From contig NZ_CP019791.1 of NCBI RefSeq assembly GCF_002007645.1, positions 1,364,001-1,428,000 of the forward strand: DNA of 64,000 nt, written 5' to 3'. The notes beneath the pieces were generated by a model. The model did not search any database. It saw only the letters and a program-made list of their open reading frames with translations, and had not been told where the DNA came from. Positions 44,207-53,597 of this stretch are shown here, piece by piece. Numbering within the stretch: position 1 is the first letter of the stretch; the number at the start of each line of letters is the position of its first letter. Made by a program: the position numbers and the translations under genes. The DNA is from Anaerohalosphaera lusitana (GTDB lineage Bacteria > Planctomycetota > Phycisphaerae > Sedimentisphaerales > Anaerohalosphaeraceae).

Positions 44207-44530
44207 TAAAAATAAAGTGCCCAAGTAGCTCGTCGATAGGTCAGCATGACAACCCAAGCAAAACCTTTGCTCATTGATTAACAACATCTTAATCGCTGTG
44301 GTTTTGACATTTCACGTTAAACCACATCAATGTTGCTATGAATTTGTCTGTAAGCAACTTTGCAATAGTTCAATCAGAAGCTGTTATAAAAATTATAACC
44401 AGCAGGGCCACCTCAAAGAAAAAACATTAAACTTTTCGCGTCCTCTAGAAAGGTTACTTAAGAAATTTCGGGTATTAATAAATGATGGCAGAAAGGCAGT
44501 TTATCTGTCATCAGTTAAATTGAAAATCGA

Positions 44531-47131
44531 CTATTCTGCCGTCAAAATCACAACTGAACTCTGCAGGTTTGTAGTCATCGGCACACGCAGACCTTTTTCC
44601 ATCAGTTCAGCTCCAGTTATGATTCGCCCGTCGTCCGGACAAAGCCCAGCCTTGCCCTCGGGCAGATTCACCTCTTCCACGCGATACTTCGCCGCCGCAT
44701 CCAACCCCTTCGGCCGGACCACGACAGACTCACCGCTCTCGTCATCAGCCGTCTGGAACGCAAAGACCACCGCCTTAGCCTTATTCCGCGAAACATAATT
44801 CAACGCCGCCCTCGGCTCGTCATACGGCGACATCAGCCGGTACAGATCGCCTTCCTGAACTATCGGCCGGATACGCTCTTTGTAAAGCGGTATCGCTACC
44901 TCAGCCGCGGCCTTCTCAGCGTCCGTCATTTTTGCCGGGTCAACGTCCATTCCAAGCCTGCCACTCATAGCAACTGCGAACGCAAACTGGAAATCACTGT
45001 TGCCCCAGTGCGTTACGTGTGCCGAGATCGTTTTTGCCGGGAAAAAGTGCGAATATCCCCACTGTATTTTCACCCGCCTATGAGCATTAGTGTTATCGCT
45101 CGGCCAGAACTCATCAAAATACCGCAGTACGCCGTAGTCTACCCGACCGCCGCCGCCCGAACAAACCATCATCTGTACATCCGGGTGACGCTCAGCGACA
45201 CGCTCCATCACCCTGTAAAGCCCATGAATGTAGTCTATCCACAGATGCGATTGCTTCTCCGAACCCAGATACTCCGACCATGGGTTATGAAACGCGCTGT
45301 TGCAGTCCCATTTAACGTATTTAATCTTCGGGTGCTTTGAAAGCAGATCATCCGCCCACTTAAACGCAAACTCCTGCACTTCCGGGTTTGTCATATCCAG
45401 CACATACTGGCCACGCTGTCGATACTTCTCCCGATCAGGCTCAGCCAGTATCCAGTCCGGATGCTCATCCAGAATGTAAGCACCAGGATTGGCCATCTCC
45501 ATTTCGATCCATATGCCGAAGTCGAAATCATTTTCCTTACATGCCTCGATCAACGGCTCAAGTCCGTTAGGCAGCATCTTCGGCGTGATTCGCCAATCGC
45601 CCAGAATCCTCGCCTTTTCCGGACTGCCGAACCAGCCGTCATCCAGCAGGAAAATTTCCATTCCCATTCCGCCGGCCCGGTCGATCAGATCGACAATCCG
45701 CTTTTCGTTCACGTCAAAACCAGTCGCTTCCCAGTTGTTCAGCACGGTTTTGTGAACCTTCTCGCCGCCGCGAATGCCATGCTCCAGGGCCCACCTGTGA
45801 AAACGTCTGCTAACCTCACCCTTGCCCTTGTCGCTGATGGTGTAAATCAATGCCGGCGTCTTAAAAGACTCACCTTTCGCCAGCTCATACTCAGAGGCAA
45901 AGGGATTCATCCCCGCAAGTGCCATAAGCCTGTCGTCTGCAACTTCAAACGCAAACCTGTAATTGCCTGACCACGCAAGCGAAGCTCCCAACACCTTGCC
46001 CGTATTCTCCTTTGCAGGTTCTTCAAGCGAGATCATGAAATGCGGCGCTGTCGCCATCGAACTTGTGATACCCAGTTTAGAGTCCACGATCTTGACGCCG
46101 GGCGTGAGTTTCTCCTCGTAAAGGTCCATTTCCCCCGCCCATTTGCCGTGAAAATGCGTCAGCCAATACTCACGCGCCTGCATGGGCATAGCAGCGGACG
46201 CAAAACGCGACAGGACAACCGGCCCATTTTCCTGGTTTCGAACTTCCATCCACTGCTCGATTATGTCTTGCTTCGTGTAGGTTTTGAAACACAGATCTAC
46301 ATAGAATTCGTAATTCGGATCCTTCAGTTTGACCTTTGTCAGTTTTACGCCCGGCTCGACTGTCTTCTTCTCATGCGACTTATAAACCAGCTGCGTCCAG
46401 ACGTGTCCGTCTGCATGTTTCACCTGCAACGCAGGTTCCTGCCAGTACTGTCTTTCGGAATCACTAAAAATTGTCGGCAAAACCATCTGACTGCCCAGCC
46501 CGCTTTTGAAAACGTCCCCAAGCTCCAGCTTTGGCCCATAATACCCCTTCAACAGCCTGCCCTTTGGCGAAACCTGCAGCACCATGAGCGTATTCTCGCC
46601 GGCAATCTCGATAAGTTCCGCATCCGGCACCAACACAGGTGAGCCTTCTTTCATGACAATCACCGCCTCCGCCCAATTTGCATGATCGTGACTTATACCG
46701 TCGCCACCATCTTTGACGACGAGAAACAGCTTATCAACGCCACTGACATCTACATCGACCTCCCTGGCTTCATCGCCCCCGTGCATTACATCGCTGTCAA
46801 AAAGTATTTCATCGTCTCCCTTGATAATAAACTGCACGCTGCCTCGCTTGCCGCCCTCATCGTCGACGCCCACAAACGCCCGAAACCTCTCGCCCCTGCC
46901 GGCCAGCAACACAACCGCCTTGCCGGATGCATGCGTGCCGAGCCCATGCTCAAAAGACTTGCCTCCAATCCGCAAAGTATTGCCGTCACTGGACTTATTC
47001 ACCTGCGGATCACCCCAGCCGGTGGTAATGAAATTGGTCCCCAGCGAAGACAGCTTAAACTCCTCTGCGACACAACTACCGGTTATTAGTGACATTGTAA
47101 AAACAATAGCCATAACTCTTTTAGTCGACAT
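44531..47131 (-). CDS. Secreted GH36 alpha-galactosidase with N-terminal NPCBM domain
   Basis: About 866 aa; ATG 47131 chosen (GTG 47137 possible). Signal peptide, then NPCBM domain (about 25-165: GGKSFEHGLGTHASGKAVVLLAGRGERFRAFVGVDDEGG). A beta-sandwich precedes the (beta/alpha)8 barrel, with FLLDDGWFG, GIWIEMEMANPG, YVKWDCNSAF (candidate nucleophile Asp of KWD) and EFWPSDNTNA (candidate acid/base Asp of SDN). These are the GH36 hallmarks. It cleaves terminal alpha-galactose, on galacto-oligosaccharides or algal galactans. It is the only large minus-strand gene of the glycan region and stands alone, between a MITE and a relic zone, with no obvious regulator beside it. Confidence 0.93.
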   Translation of the reverse strand: MSTKRVMAIVFTMSLITGSCVAEEFKLSSLGTNFITTGWGDPQVNKSSDGNTLRIGGKSFEHGLGTHASGKAVVLLAGRGERFRAFVGVDDEGGKRGSVQFIIKGDDEILFDSDVMHGGDEAREVDVDVSGVDKLFLVVKDGGDGISHDHANWAEAVIVMKEGSPVLVPDAELIEIAGENTLMVLQVSPKGRLLKGYYGPKLELGDVFKSGLGSQMVLPTIFSDSERQYWQEPALQVKHADGHVWTQLVYKSHEKKTVEPGVKLTKVKLKDPNYEFYVDLCFKTYTKQDIIEQWMEVRNQENGPVVLSRFASAAMPMQAREYWLTHFHGKWAGEMDLYEEKLTPGVKIVDSKLGITSSMATAPHFMISLEEPAKENTGKVLGASLAWSGNYRFAFEVADDRLMALAGMNPFASEYELAKGESFKTPALIYTISDKGKGEVSRRFHRWALEHGIRGGEKVHKTVLNNWEATGFDVNEKRIVDLIDRAGGMGMEIFLLDDGWFGSPEKARILGDWRITPKMLPNGLEPLIEACKENDFDFGIWIEMEMANPGAYILDEHPDWILAEPDREKYRQRGQYVLDMTNPEVQEFAFKWADDLLSKHPKIKYVKWDCNSAFHNPWSEYLGSEKQSHLWIDYIHGLYRVMERVAERHPDVQMMVCSGGGGRVDYGVLRYFDEFWPSDNTNAHRRVKIQWGYSHFFPAKTISAHVTHWGNSDFQFAFAVAMSGRLGMDVDPAKMTDAEKAAAEVAIPLYKERIRPIVQEGDLYRLMSPYDEPRAALNYVSRNKAKAVVFAFQTADDESGESVVVRPKGLDAAAKYRVEEVNLPEGKAGLCPDDGRIITGAELMEKGLRVPMTTNLQSSVVILTAE

Positions 47132-47270
47132 GTGCACTTGCCTTTATAAAACTCGATATCAAATGGATTTAAAATGAATATTCCGAACCCCTTGCTCGTT
47201 TGCTCTTTATACCAAATCGGAATCTGATTATCAAAACAAAACTAATCACTGCTTGGATGAATAGTTCTGA

Positions 47271-47423
47271 TCTCTCAGTGACCTGTCCGCAAATCTGAGT
47301 ATCGATTGGCAAATCCGTGAGAACGTTTGGGCACAGCTCCGCATGAAGGTAAAACATGTGCTAAGAAAGTACGGCTACCCGCCGGATATGCAGGCAAAGG
47401 CAACAGAACTGGTGCTGGCTTAA
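47271..47423 (+). pseudogene. hsdR: 3' relic of a type I restriction gene (hsdR)
   Basis: After an in-frame TGA at 47268-47270, a 50-codon open stretch reads [18 protein letters not shown], then [28 protein letters not shown] and TAA at 47421-47423. This matches the C-terminus of HsdR subunits (typical text: [14 protein letters not shown]). Nothing else of the gene remains upstream. The rest of the 600 bases between the GH36 gene and the tRNA fragment shows no gene. Confidence 0.7.
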
Positions 47424-47738
47424 ACCGAAACTCTGTGCCAGGACTGGGCAGCTTAAGAATTTTTGCATTACTTTTTGAGCTAAACCTGCGAGCTGAGGAC
47501 TTGTCGGTTTTGGGTTGCTGGTTTGTTATAAACCCTTGTCATTACTATATCTGGATATTTGGTGGGCACATCTGTGCGGACTTGGATACTTTTTATAACC
47601 GAACCTATAACTTTGCTGCTTGACGGCCGGTACCCGCTGTCCTATGATGTCATGAAATATAACTGTAAGCGTAATGGCACGAAAAACTTAGGGCTGTAAG
47701 TGCTTTAATAGTAAAGGTTTGTGAACGGCTAGATGCCG

Positions 47739-47780
47739 TTGAAAATCCGTGTGTCGGCGGTTCAAATCCGCCCCTGACCA
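47739..47780 (+). other. 3' half of a tRNA-Phe gene (integration-site remnant)
   Basis: The sequence begins at the anticodon loop TTGAAAA (anticodon GAA at 47741-47743). It continues with the 3' anticodon strand TCCGT, a five-base variable loop GTGTC, the T-arm GGCGG-TTCAAAT-CCGCC (47756-47772), the acceptor strand CCTGACC and discriminator A (47780). The matching acceptor 5' strand GGTCAGG and D-arm are absent upstream, and the upstream TGCCG cannot pair with TCCGT. So this is a half gene. It carries no encoded CCA. Confidence 0.75.
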
Positions 47781-47794
47781 TTTGGATAAAGTTA

Positions 47795-47830
47795 GGCCAG
47801 TCACGCACTTATGCGAGGCTGGCCTTTTTT
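47795..47830 (+). terminator. Terminator between tRNA fragment and integrase relic
   Basis: GGCCAG (47795-47800) pairs with CTGGCC (47819-47824), with a nested CGCA/TGCG stem, followed by TTTTTT. It may originally have ended both the tRNA and the converging integrase gene. Confidence 0.7.
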
Positions 47831-47872
47831 GTTTTGCCCTCGAAAACTGCCTCTGCGTCACTATTGCGTCAG

Positions 47873-47986
47873 TCACCTTTTCGCGTCTTCGAGGATCTTG
47901 TCCATTACTTTGCTTGCCGCGTCCATGTCTTCGTTGCGGACCATTACGTAGTATTTCCTGGTTGTAGTGATGCTTTGTTTCGCCTT
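47873..47986 (-). pseudogene. 3' relic of a tyrosine-recombinase integrase gene
   Basis: The reverse strand reads KAKQSITTTRKYYVMVRNEDMD, then AASKVMDKILEDAKR and TGA. This is the C-terminal end of a phage-type integrase, where the catalytic Tyr follows S-I-T-T-T-x-K-Y-Y. An in-frame stop lies directly upstream, so only the tail survives. Two close TGCGTCA sequences (47854 and 47865) follow the stop codon. It pairs with the tRNA-Phe half as the trace of an excised or decayed integrative element. Confidence 0.65.
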
Positions 47987-48050
47987 TTACCCCGTTGGCG
48001 TATCAGTTTAGAAGTAGACTTAATAAGTAAAGGGCCACAGCAGTATCTGC

Positions 48051-48974
48051 TTAGAGACCCTGGTGCTGATCCTTTACGGATTTACGATATTGGCTGGGTG
48101 TCATGCCGAGGCTTTCCTTGAATACCTTGCCCATCCGGTCCGTGCTTGAGAATCCCACAGCCAGTGCAATGTGCTTGATGGGCAGCGTTGTGTTCGCCAG
48201 CAGGTGCTTTGCGCGTTCCAGGCGGCATCTTTTTATCTCGGTCCCGATGGAGCAGCCCAGGCTTTCTTTGAACTTCCTTTCCAGCGTCCGGCGAGTGATC
48301 GGCAGCATTTCGATCAGGTCGTCGACTCGTATATCTCTATAGCTGTGATTCCAGATAGTCTGCAATGCCTTGAACACGACGGGATCATCGATTGAATGGA
48401 CGTGATCGCGAGGCACAGCTGTATCTCGTGCGACTTTGGCTATGTCGATATCGTCCATCGCAAGCGTGAGAACCTCCATAGCATAGGCGCTGAGCACGTT
48501 CGAATTCTCGGCCGGATGATCCTTGACATGCTTGAGGATCTTTTCGAATGCTGCGGCAATAAGCTCAGGATGCTGAACCGAGATCACTCCCCGGTTTGGA
48601 TCCAAAAGGCCTTTCTTCATCAGTCTATACAAACGTTCGCCGTTCCAACTTAGCCAGTATTCTTTCCAGCCGCTGCTTGGATCGGGGCGATACCGATGCC
48701 ACAGATCAGGGTACAGAAAAATTACATCCCCGGCTTTAACCTGTGTCTGTTCATTTTTAGCTGACTCGAAAACCCCATGCCCCTCTGCAATCAACAGAAT
48801 CTGATACTCTGCAAGTGTACGGCCCGTTTCCCAGCGGAAACTGTATAAGCTTGGGTGTCCTTGAGGCGGATAGCTATCTTCGGCAGCGATTGAAGCGGCG
48901 CCTGCGCCTGTCAGGTATAAATCCCATCGCATGTTGTTTTCGGATATGGGCAGATAAGAAAAAAAGTTTTCCAT
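48051..48974 (-). CDS. AraC family regulator, probable rhamnose-locus activator
   Basis: About 307 aa from ATG 48974 (GTG 48989 adds five residues). The N-terminal cupin-type sensor domain (about 25-140: GRTLAEYQILLIAEGHGVFES, VKAGDVIFLYPDLWHRYRPDP, WKEYWLSWNGE) would bind a sugar. The C-terminal AraC domain has two helix-turn-helices (IRVDDLIEMLPITRRTLERKFKESLG, and LPIKHIALAVGFSSTDRMGKVFKESLGMTPSQYRKS). It is transcribed away from the aldolase/rhaA operon, and direct repeats at 49112-49142 lie in the gap, which is the usual arrangement for an AraC activator controlling a sugar operon. The rhamnose ligand is inferred from neighbours. Confidence 0.88.
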   Translation of the reverse strand: MENFFSYLPISENNMRWDLYLTGAGAASIAAEDSYPPQGHPSLYSFRWETGRTLAEYQILLIAEGHGVFESAKNEQTQVKAGDVIFLYPDLWHRYRPDPSSGWKEYWLSWNGERLYRLMKKGLLDPNRGVISVQHPELIAAAFEKILKHVKDHPAENSNVLSAYAMEVLTLAMDDIDIAKVARDTAVPRDHVHSIDDPVVFKALQTIWNHSYRDIRVDDLIEMLPITRRTLERKFKESLGCSIGTEIKRCRLERAKHLLANTTLPIKHIALAVGFSSTDRMGKVFKESLGMTPSQYRKSVKDQHQGL

Positions 48975-49111
48975 ACAACCGTGAAGCACAAAGGTTCAAA
49001 AATCATTTTCAATGTATACAGTTGTTTGGGCTGTCTTAAACAACTGCTTTTCAGTAATTGGGATTGCAAAAGCTCATTCTACGCTGTTTGCTATCTAAAA
49101 TCAAGGCCCTG

Positions 49112-49142
49112 TGACGCAAAATGATGATAGGTTGACGCAAAA
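49112..49142 (+). promoter_or_regulatory. AraC-type operator: two TGACGCAAAA repeats
   Basis: TGACGCAAAA at 49112-49121 and again at 49133-49142, exactly 21 bases apart (two helical turns), in the same orientation. The spot is between the divergent AraC gene and the aldolase gene. The same motif and spacing recur at 63934-63964. Confidence 0.6.
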
Positions 49143-49220
49143 AGGGCTTTTTTATTGCTTCGCCAATAAGTATATTGGTTAAGGTACCTTTTGGCAAACT
49201 GACCATTACTGGAGCTGGCC

Positions 49221-50285
49221 TTGGATATTCTTAACACTATTACTGATCTGTCGCACGAATTTGGGATTGCCGATTATGTGTTGGGAGGCGGCGGGAACAC
49301 TTCATGCAAAAATAGCAGCACGCTTTGGGTCAAGCCGTCCGGTACCACATTGGCCGATTTAGAGCCGGAGACATTTGTCGCGCTGAGTCGAAATCAGCTC
49401 GCCGATTTGTACAAAATAAACCCTCCCGCCGAAGCATCCGCCAGGGAAGCACTGGTTAAAGACAGGATGCAGAATGCTGTGCTTACAGATGCAGGTCGTA
49501 GGGCCTCGGTTGAAGCACCTCTGCACGACTCATTAAGTGCACGATACGTGGTGCATACGCATCCCTGCCTTGTAAACGGAATGACCTGTGCAATGGAGGG
49601 AAAAGCGGTCTGCAGGGAACTGTTCCCGACTGCGCTTTGGCTCGATTATATCGATCCCGGTTATACACTCTGTATGGAGGTCAGGAACGAGATACAGAAT
49701 TACAAGGATCAAAATGGTCGCGAACCCTCGCTCATCTTTTTGAAGAACCACGGCGTATTTGTCGCGGCAGATGAACCTGATGAGATTCGCAAGCTTTATG
49801 CCGAGGTGATGTCAATGTTGAAGGCCTCGTACGATAACGCAGGTGTTTCGCTTGAGTTGGATGTCGGAGCTAAGCCTGAAGTCGACCGCATTAAAGCTGC
49901 AGAATCCATCATTCGCGATGCGATAGGAATGGATGATATATCGATTGCTTCTGGCGGGAGGTTCAAACCTGCTTCAGGACCTATCTCTCCGGATCATATT
50001 GTATATGCAAAGTCTTACCCATATATAGGCACCCCGACTCATAAGGGGATTGATGACTTCAAATCTAAACATGGATATATTCCGCAGGTTATCGCCTTCG
50101 GTGATGCGGTCTTTGGTGTTTCAGAAGAAGCAAAAGGTGCGTCACTGGCATTGCAGTTGGCCCAGGATGCAGCTTTAGTAGAACAACTGGCTGAGGCTTT
50201 CGGAGGCATCGACTATATGAGTGAGAAAGCAAGAGAATTTATCGAGAACTGGGAAGTTGAATCCTATCGCAAAAAACAGATGTGA
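49221..50285 (+). CDS. Class II aldolase, probable L-rhamnulose-1-phosphate aldolase
   Basis: 354 aa. Start TTG 49221, GGAG at 49211-49214. Class II aldolase/adducin domain: VLGGGGNTSCKNSSTLWVKPSGTTL (phosphate and substrate loop), EAPLHDSL (Glu/His), YVVHTHPCLVNGM (zinc ligands), and LIFLKNHGVFVAAD (zinc ligand His). The sequence resembles the aldolase half of bifunctional rhamnulose-1-phosphate aldolase/alcohol dehydrogenases but lacks the dehydrogenase. It would split rhamnulose-1-phosphate into dihydroxyacetone phosphate and lactaldehyde. It heads the rhamnose operon, with 66 bases to the transporter. A fuculose-phosphate substrate cannot be excluded. Confidence 0.85.
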   Translation: MDILNTITDLSHEFGIADYVLGGGGNTSCKNSSTLWVKPSGTTLADLEPETFVALSRNQLADLYKINPPAEASAREALVKDRMQNAVLTDAGRRASVEAPLHDSLSARYVVHTHPCLVNGMTCAMEGKAVCRELFPTALWLDYIDPGYTLCMEVRNEIQNYKDQNGREPSLIFLKNHGVFVAADEPDEIRKLYAEVMSMLKASYDNAGVSLELDVGAKPEVDRIKAAESIIRDAIGMDDISIASGGRFKPASGPISPDHIVYAKSYPYIGTPTHKGIDDFKSKHGYIPQVIAFGDAVFGVSEEAKGASLALQLAQDAALVEQLAEAFGGIDYMSEKAREFIENWEVESYRKKQM

Positions 50286-50351
50286 AGCTGATTGCAGCAT
50301 GCGATTGCGGAGCTAAAAACTGTAACGACGGCCTTTTTGGAGATACTCTAA

Positions 50352-51824
50352 ATGGCAGAACCCCAAGGAGCACAACAATCTTCTGGGAATCATGAAACTC
50401 CGTCTGTGCCGAAACACGAAGCACAACAGCAGTCTTCGGATGAATTTGAACGTCAGCCGGTACCTGAGCATGCATTGCTTAAATTCAAGAGTTTTATCGG
50501 CATGTATGCGGGTGAGCATTGCGCCGGTACGGAACTCATGATCGGGCCGCTGTTTGTCGCTGCGGGGGTGAGCGTTTTTGATCTTATAACAGGCCTGCTG
50601 CTCGGTAATGCACTGGCTGTTCTTAGCTGGATGCTGATGTGTGCTCCCATCGCGACACGCGCACGGTTGACCCTGTACTATCAACTTGAAAGGATTTGCG
50701 GTCGTCACCTGGTGACGCTCTATAATCTGGCGAACGGTATAATGTTCTGCTTTCTTGCTGGGGCGATGATCACTGTTTCGGCAACTGCTGTGGGGGTATG
50801 GTTCGATTTTCCAATGCCAGGCTTGACGGATCTGTATCCGAACAGCATTGGGTGGGTGCTTGCCGTTGCGGCAGTCGGCGGAGTGATCGCTATTGTGGCG
50901 GCCTGTGGATATCAGGTGGTTGCGAAATTTGCAAATATCGCGGCTCCATGGATGGTGTTGGTTTTCCTTGCATTTGGATTGATCGGTCTGAGACAATTCA
51001 TGAATGTCAGCGAAGCCGAGGTCCGCAATGTCGGTGATCTATGGGCCCTTGCGAATAATCACATCTGGAAGGGGGGCGATCCGCTGCCTGGCCAGGTAAA
51101 ATTCACGTTCTGGCACGTCACTTTCTTCGCATGGTTCTGCAACATGGCCATGCACATCGGCATGAGCGATCTGTCAGTATTTCGGTACGCGAAAAAGTCA
51201 TGGTTTGCTGTAGCCTCGGCTGCTGGAATGTATGTTGGTCACTTTATGGCATGGATTAGCGCATCGATCCTGTTTGCCTATCAGCTCCATCTAAACCCGG
51301 GTGATACCAATGTACTGCCCGGTCCGATGGCTTACAAGGCGGCTGGATTGGCGGGCCTGGTCTGTGTGATAATCGCCGGCTGGACCACAGCGAACCCGAC
51401 TATATACAGGGCGGGACTTGCTTTCCAGGCAATCGTTCACAAATGGTCTCGATTCACGGTCACACTGGTAACCGGGGCCTTAGCAACTGTTGCGGGAATG
51501 TTTCCGGCGGTTGCCATGAAACTGCTAGGTTTTGTCGCTCTCTATGGCATGCTGTTGATGCCGATGGGTGCGGTGATCTTCGTCGACTTCTGGTTCATGA
51601 AAAAGCTCGGACTTCAAAGTAACTATGCACAAATAAGCAAATCGCCATTCAATCTGGCTGCTGGGCTGGCTTGGTTTGTAACATTGGCGGTGTGCTGGTG
51701 GCTGGTGCAGACGGGGCGCATTCAAATCTATTTTGTTTCGCTGCCTGGCTGGTTTTTTGCTGCAGTTGTCTATGTGCTGATTAGTTATCTGATTCAAAAA
51801 AGAAATTGTGCACTGTCTTCATAA
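50352..51824 (+). CDS. NCS1-type permease, candidate rhamnose transporter
   Basis: 490 aa with a hydrophilic 40-residue N-terminus followed by about 12 membrane helices. The core shows HCAGTELMIGPLFVAAGVSVFDLITGLLLGNALAVLSWMLM and similar purine-cytosine permease text. Sequence families of this type carry nucleobases or vitamins; a sugar substrate is inferred only from its place between a rhamnulose-phosphate aldolase and rhaA. No other sugar transporter is in the window. The protein has no periplasmic binding partner gene nearby. Confidence 0.75.
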   Translation: MAEPQGAQQSSGNHETPSVPKHEAQQQSSDEFERQPVPEHALLKFKSFIGMYAGEHCAGTELMIGPLFVAAGVSVFDLITGLLLGNALAVLSWMLMCAPIATRARLTLYYQLERICGRHLVTLYNLANGIMFCFLAGAMITVSATAVGVWFDFPMPGLTDLYPNSIGWVLAVAAVGGVIAIVAACGYQVVAKFANIAAPWMVLVFLAFGLIGLRQFMNVSEAEVRNVGDLWALANNHIWKGGDPLPGQVKFTFWHVTFFAWFCNMAMHIGMSDLSVFRYAKKSWFAVASAAGMYVGHFMAWISASILFAYQLHLNPGDTNVLPGPMAYKAAGLAGLVCVIIAGWTTANPTIYRAGLAFQAIVHKWSRFTVTLVTGALATVAGMFPAVAMKLLGFVALYGMLLMPMGAVIFVDFWFMKKLGLQSNYAQISKSPFNLAAGLAWFVTLAVCWWLVQTGRIQIYFVSLPGWFFAAVVYVLISYLIQKRNCALSS

Positions 51825-51835
51825 GAGGATTAGAT

Positions 51836-52015
51836 ATGCTTAAGAAAATAGCTCAAATTGTTTCGTGGATATGCCTGGCGGTACTGATACTGCCTTCTGC
51901 TTTGTATCTAACAGGCAGCATCTCGTCTCTGCAGAGTGTCAAGCTCGCTATGATCGTTGCGACAGTTGTCTGGTTTATCAGTGCACCGTTGTACATGTGG
52001 AAGGAAAACGGGTAA
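51836..52015 (+). CDS. Small two-helix membrane protein
   Basis: 59 aa from ATG 51836, with GAGG upstream. Two predicted membrane helices (IVSWICLAVLILPSALYLTG and VKLAMIVATVVWFISAPLYMW). The start lies twelve bases after the transporter stop, in the same operon. It may be an accessory subunit or stabiliser of the permease. I do not recognise the family. Confidence 0.6.
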   Translation: MLKKIAQIVSWICLAVLILPSALYLTGSISSLQSVKLAMIVATVVWFISAPLYMWKENG

Positions 52016-52201
52016 TGGAATGAATACAGAAGCAGTGGGAAACCTTGATGTCCGTATGGAATTAGATCGGAGCAACTAAGGCAGACATATAATTTAGTAT
52101 TAATATAACTATTTTTTACTAGTTTCAAAAGGCGTTCAAGTGAACCGCCGATCAGTTTCGAACATGTAAGATAGAAGTGGATTTTAAACTGGAATTAGTC
52201 A

Positions 52202-53470
52202 ATGAATCAAACTCAAATCGAAAAAGCCTATAAACTCGCTAAAGAGCGGTATGCTGCCGTTGGCGTTGATACCGAAGCTGTTCTCAAGAAATTGCAAACC
52301 ATTCCGGTATCCATAAATTGCTGGCAGGGCGATGATGTCGGAGGTTTTGAGCAAGTTGGCGGTTCGGAATTGTCAGGTGGTATCCAGACTACCGGTAATT
52401 ATCCCGGCAAAGCACGAACGATTTCAGAACTAAGATCTGATATCGAAAAAGCACTTTCACTGATCCCAGGCCAGCATCGTTTAAATCTGCACGCGAGTTA
52501 TCTGGACAATGGCGGCACGTTTGTTGACCGCAACGAGATAGATCCGGGGTATTTTCAAAGCTGGATCGACTGGGCGAAGGACAGGCTTCACGGCATAGAT
52601 TTTAACCCCACATTTTTCTCACACGACAAAGCTGCCGACGGTTTCACCCTCAGTCATCCGGACAAAAGCATTCGTGACTTCTGGATCGAGCACGCCATCG
52701 CTTGCCGCAGGATCGCTTCCGAAATGGGAAAACAGCTCGGAACGCCGACCGTTACCAATTTCTGGGTCCCGGACGCTTACAAGGATATCCCGGCCGACCG
52801 TGTTGCTCCTCGCGAACGTCTGGCAGATTCACTGGATGAAATATTTGCCGAAGAGATCGACCCAAGTTTGAATCTTGATGCAGTCGAATCTAAACTTTTT
52901 GGCATTGGTGGGGAAAGCTATACCGTGGGGTCGCACGAGTTCTACATGGGCTACGCTATTTCGCGGCAGAAACTTTTATGTCTTGATGCCGGTCACTACC
53001 ATCCCACGGAAAAGATCAGCGAAAAAATCAGCTCAGTTATGATGTTCTGTCCGGAACTGCTGCTGCATGTAAGCAGGCCCGTCCGTTGGGACAGTGACCA
53101 CGTCGTATGTTTTGATGATGAACTCCAGCAGATTGCCAAAGAGCTTATTCGCAGTGATAATCTGGACAAGATTCATATCGGGCTTGATTTCTTCGATGCC
53201 AGTATCAACCGCGTGGCTGCCTGGGTGATCGGCACCCGTAATCTGCTAAAAGCACTGCTGTTTGCACTTCTAGAGCCAATTGAACAACTTCGCCGAGCTG
53301 AGTTGAATATGGATTACACTCAACGGTTAGCCTACTTTGAAGAATTGAAGTCCATGCCCTGGAATGCCGTTTGGGATTACTACTGTTTGAAGCAGGAAAT
53401 ACCAGTAGGGCTGGACTGGTTTGATGAGGTTAAGCAGTATGAAAAAGAAGTCATGAGTAAACGAGTGTGA
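52202..53470 (+). CDS. rhaA: L-rhamnose isomerase
   Basis: 422 aa, normal for RhaA. It converts L-rhamnose to L-rhamnulose. Typical text: [149 protein letters not shown]. These contain the metal-binding Glu, Asp and His residues of the family. A hairpin (GGCGTTCAAGTGAACCGCC) lies in the gap before it. No rhamnulokinase gene (rhaB) is visible in the window, so phosphorylation must be encoded elsewhere or the order is interrupted. Confidence 0.96.
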   Translation: MNQTQIEKAYKLAKERYAAVGVDTEAVLKKLQTIPVSINCWQGDDVGGFEQVGGSELSGGIQTTGNYPGKARTISELRSDIEKALSLIPGQHRLNLHASYLDNGGTFVDRNEIDPGYFQSWIDWAKDRLHGIDFNPTFFSHDKAADGFTLSHPDKSIRDFWIEHAIACRRIASEMGKQLGTPTVTNFWVPDAYKDIPADRVAPRERLADSLDEIFAEEIDPSLNLDAVESKLFGIGGESYTVGSHEFYMGYAISRQKLLCLDAGHYHPTEKISEKISSVMMFCPELLLHVSRPVRWDSDHVVCFDDELQQIAKELIRSDNLDKIHIGLDFFDASINRVAAWVIGTRNLLKALLFALLEPIEQLRRAELNMDYTQRLAYFEELKSMPWNAVWDYYCLKQEIPVGLDWFDEVKQYEKEVMSKRV

Positions 53471-53597
53471 ATTACGGTTTAACTATGAAATGTCTTGGCA
53501 TATGCAGTTATCCAATAGCTTCTAAATATAGTAAGCAAAAGGTTAGAATGTGCGATTAAAGGTTATTGTAATTTTTATCAACAATGGGAGAGAGAAA

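Noticed and set aside
47327-47623. Plus-strand ORF of 98 aa overlapping the hsdR relic
   Set aside because: It is in another frame and has no recognisable content; the hsdR frame explains the conserved peptide.
47691-47780. A complete class II tRNA ending at 47780
   Set aside because: The 5' acceptor GGTCAGG and a D-arm are missing, and a class II fold needs an AGA anticodon and an unpaired variable arm; the tRNA-Phe half explains all 3' features better.
47854-47871. TGCGTCA repeats as another AraC operator
   Set aside because: The half-sites are 11 bases apart rather than 21, lack the A-run pattern, and lie right at the end of the integrase relic. Likely chance or part of the integrative element.
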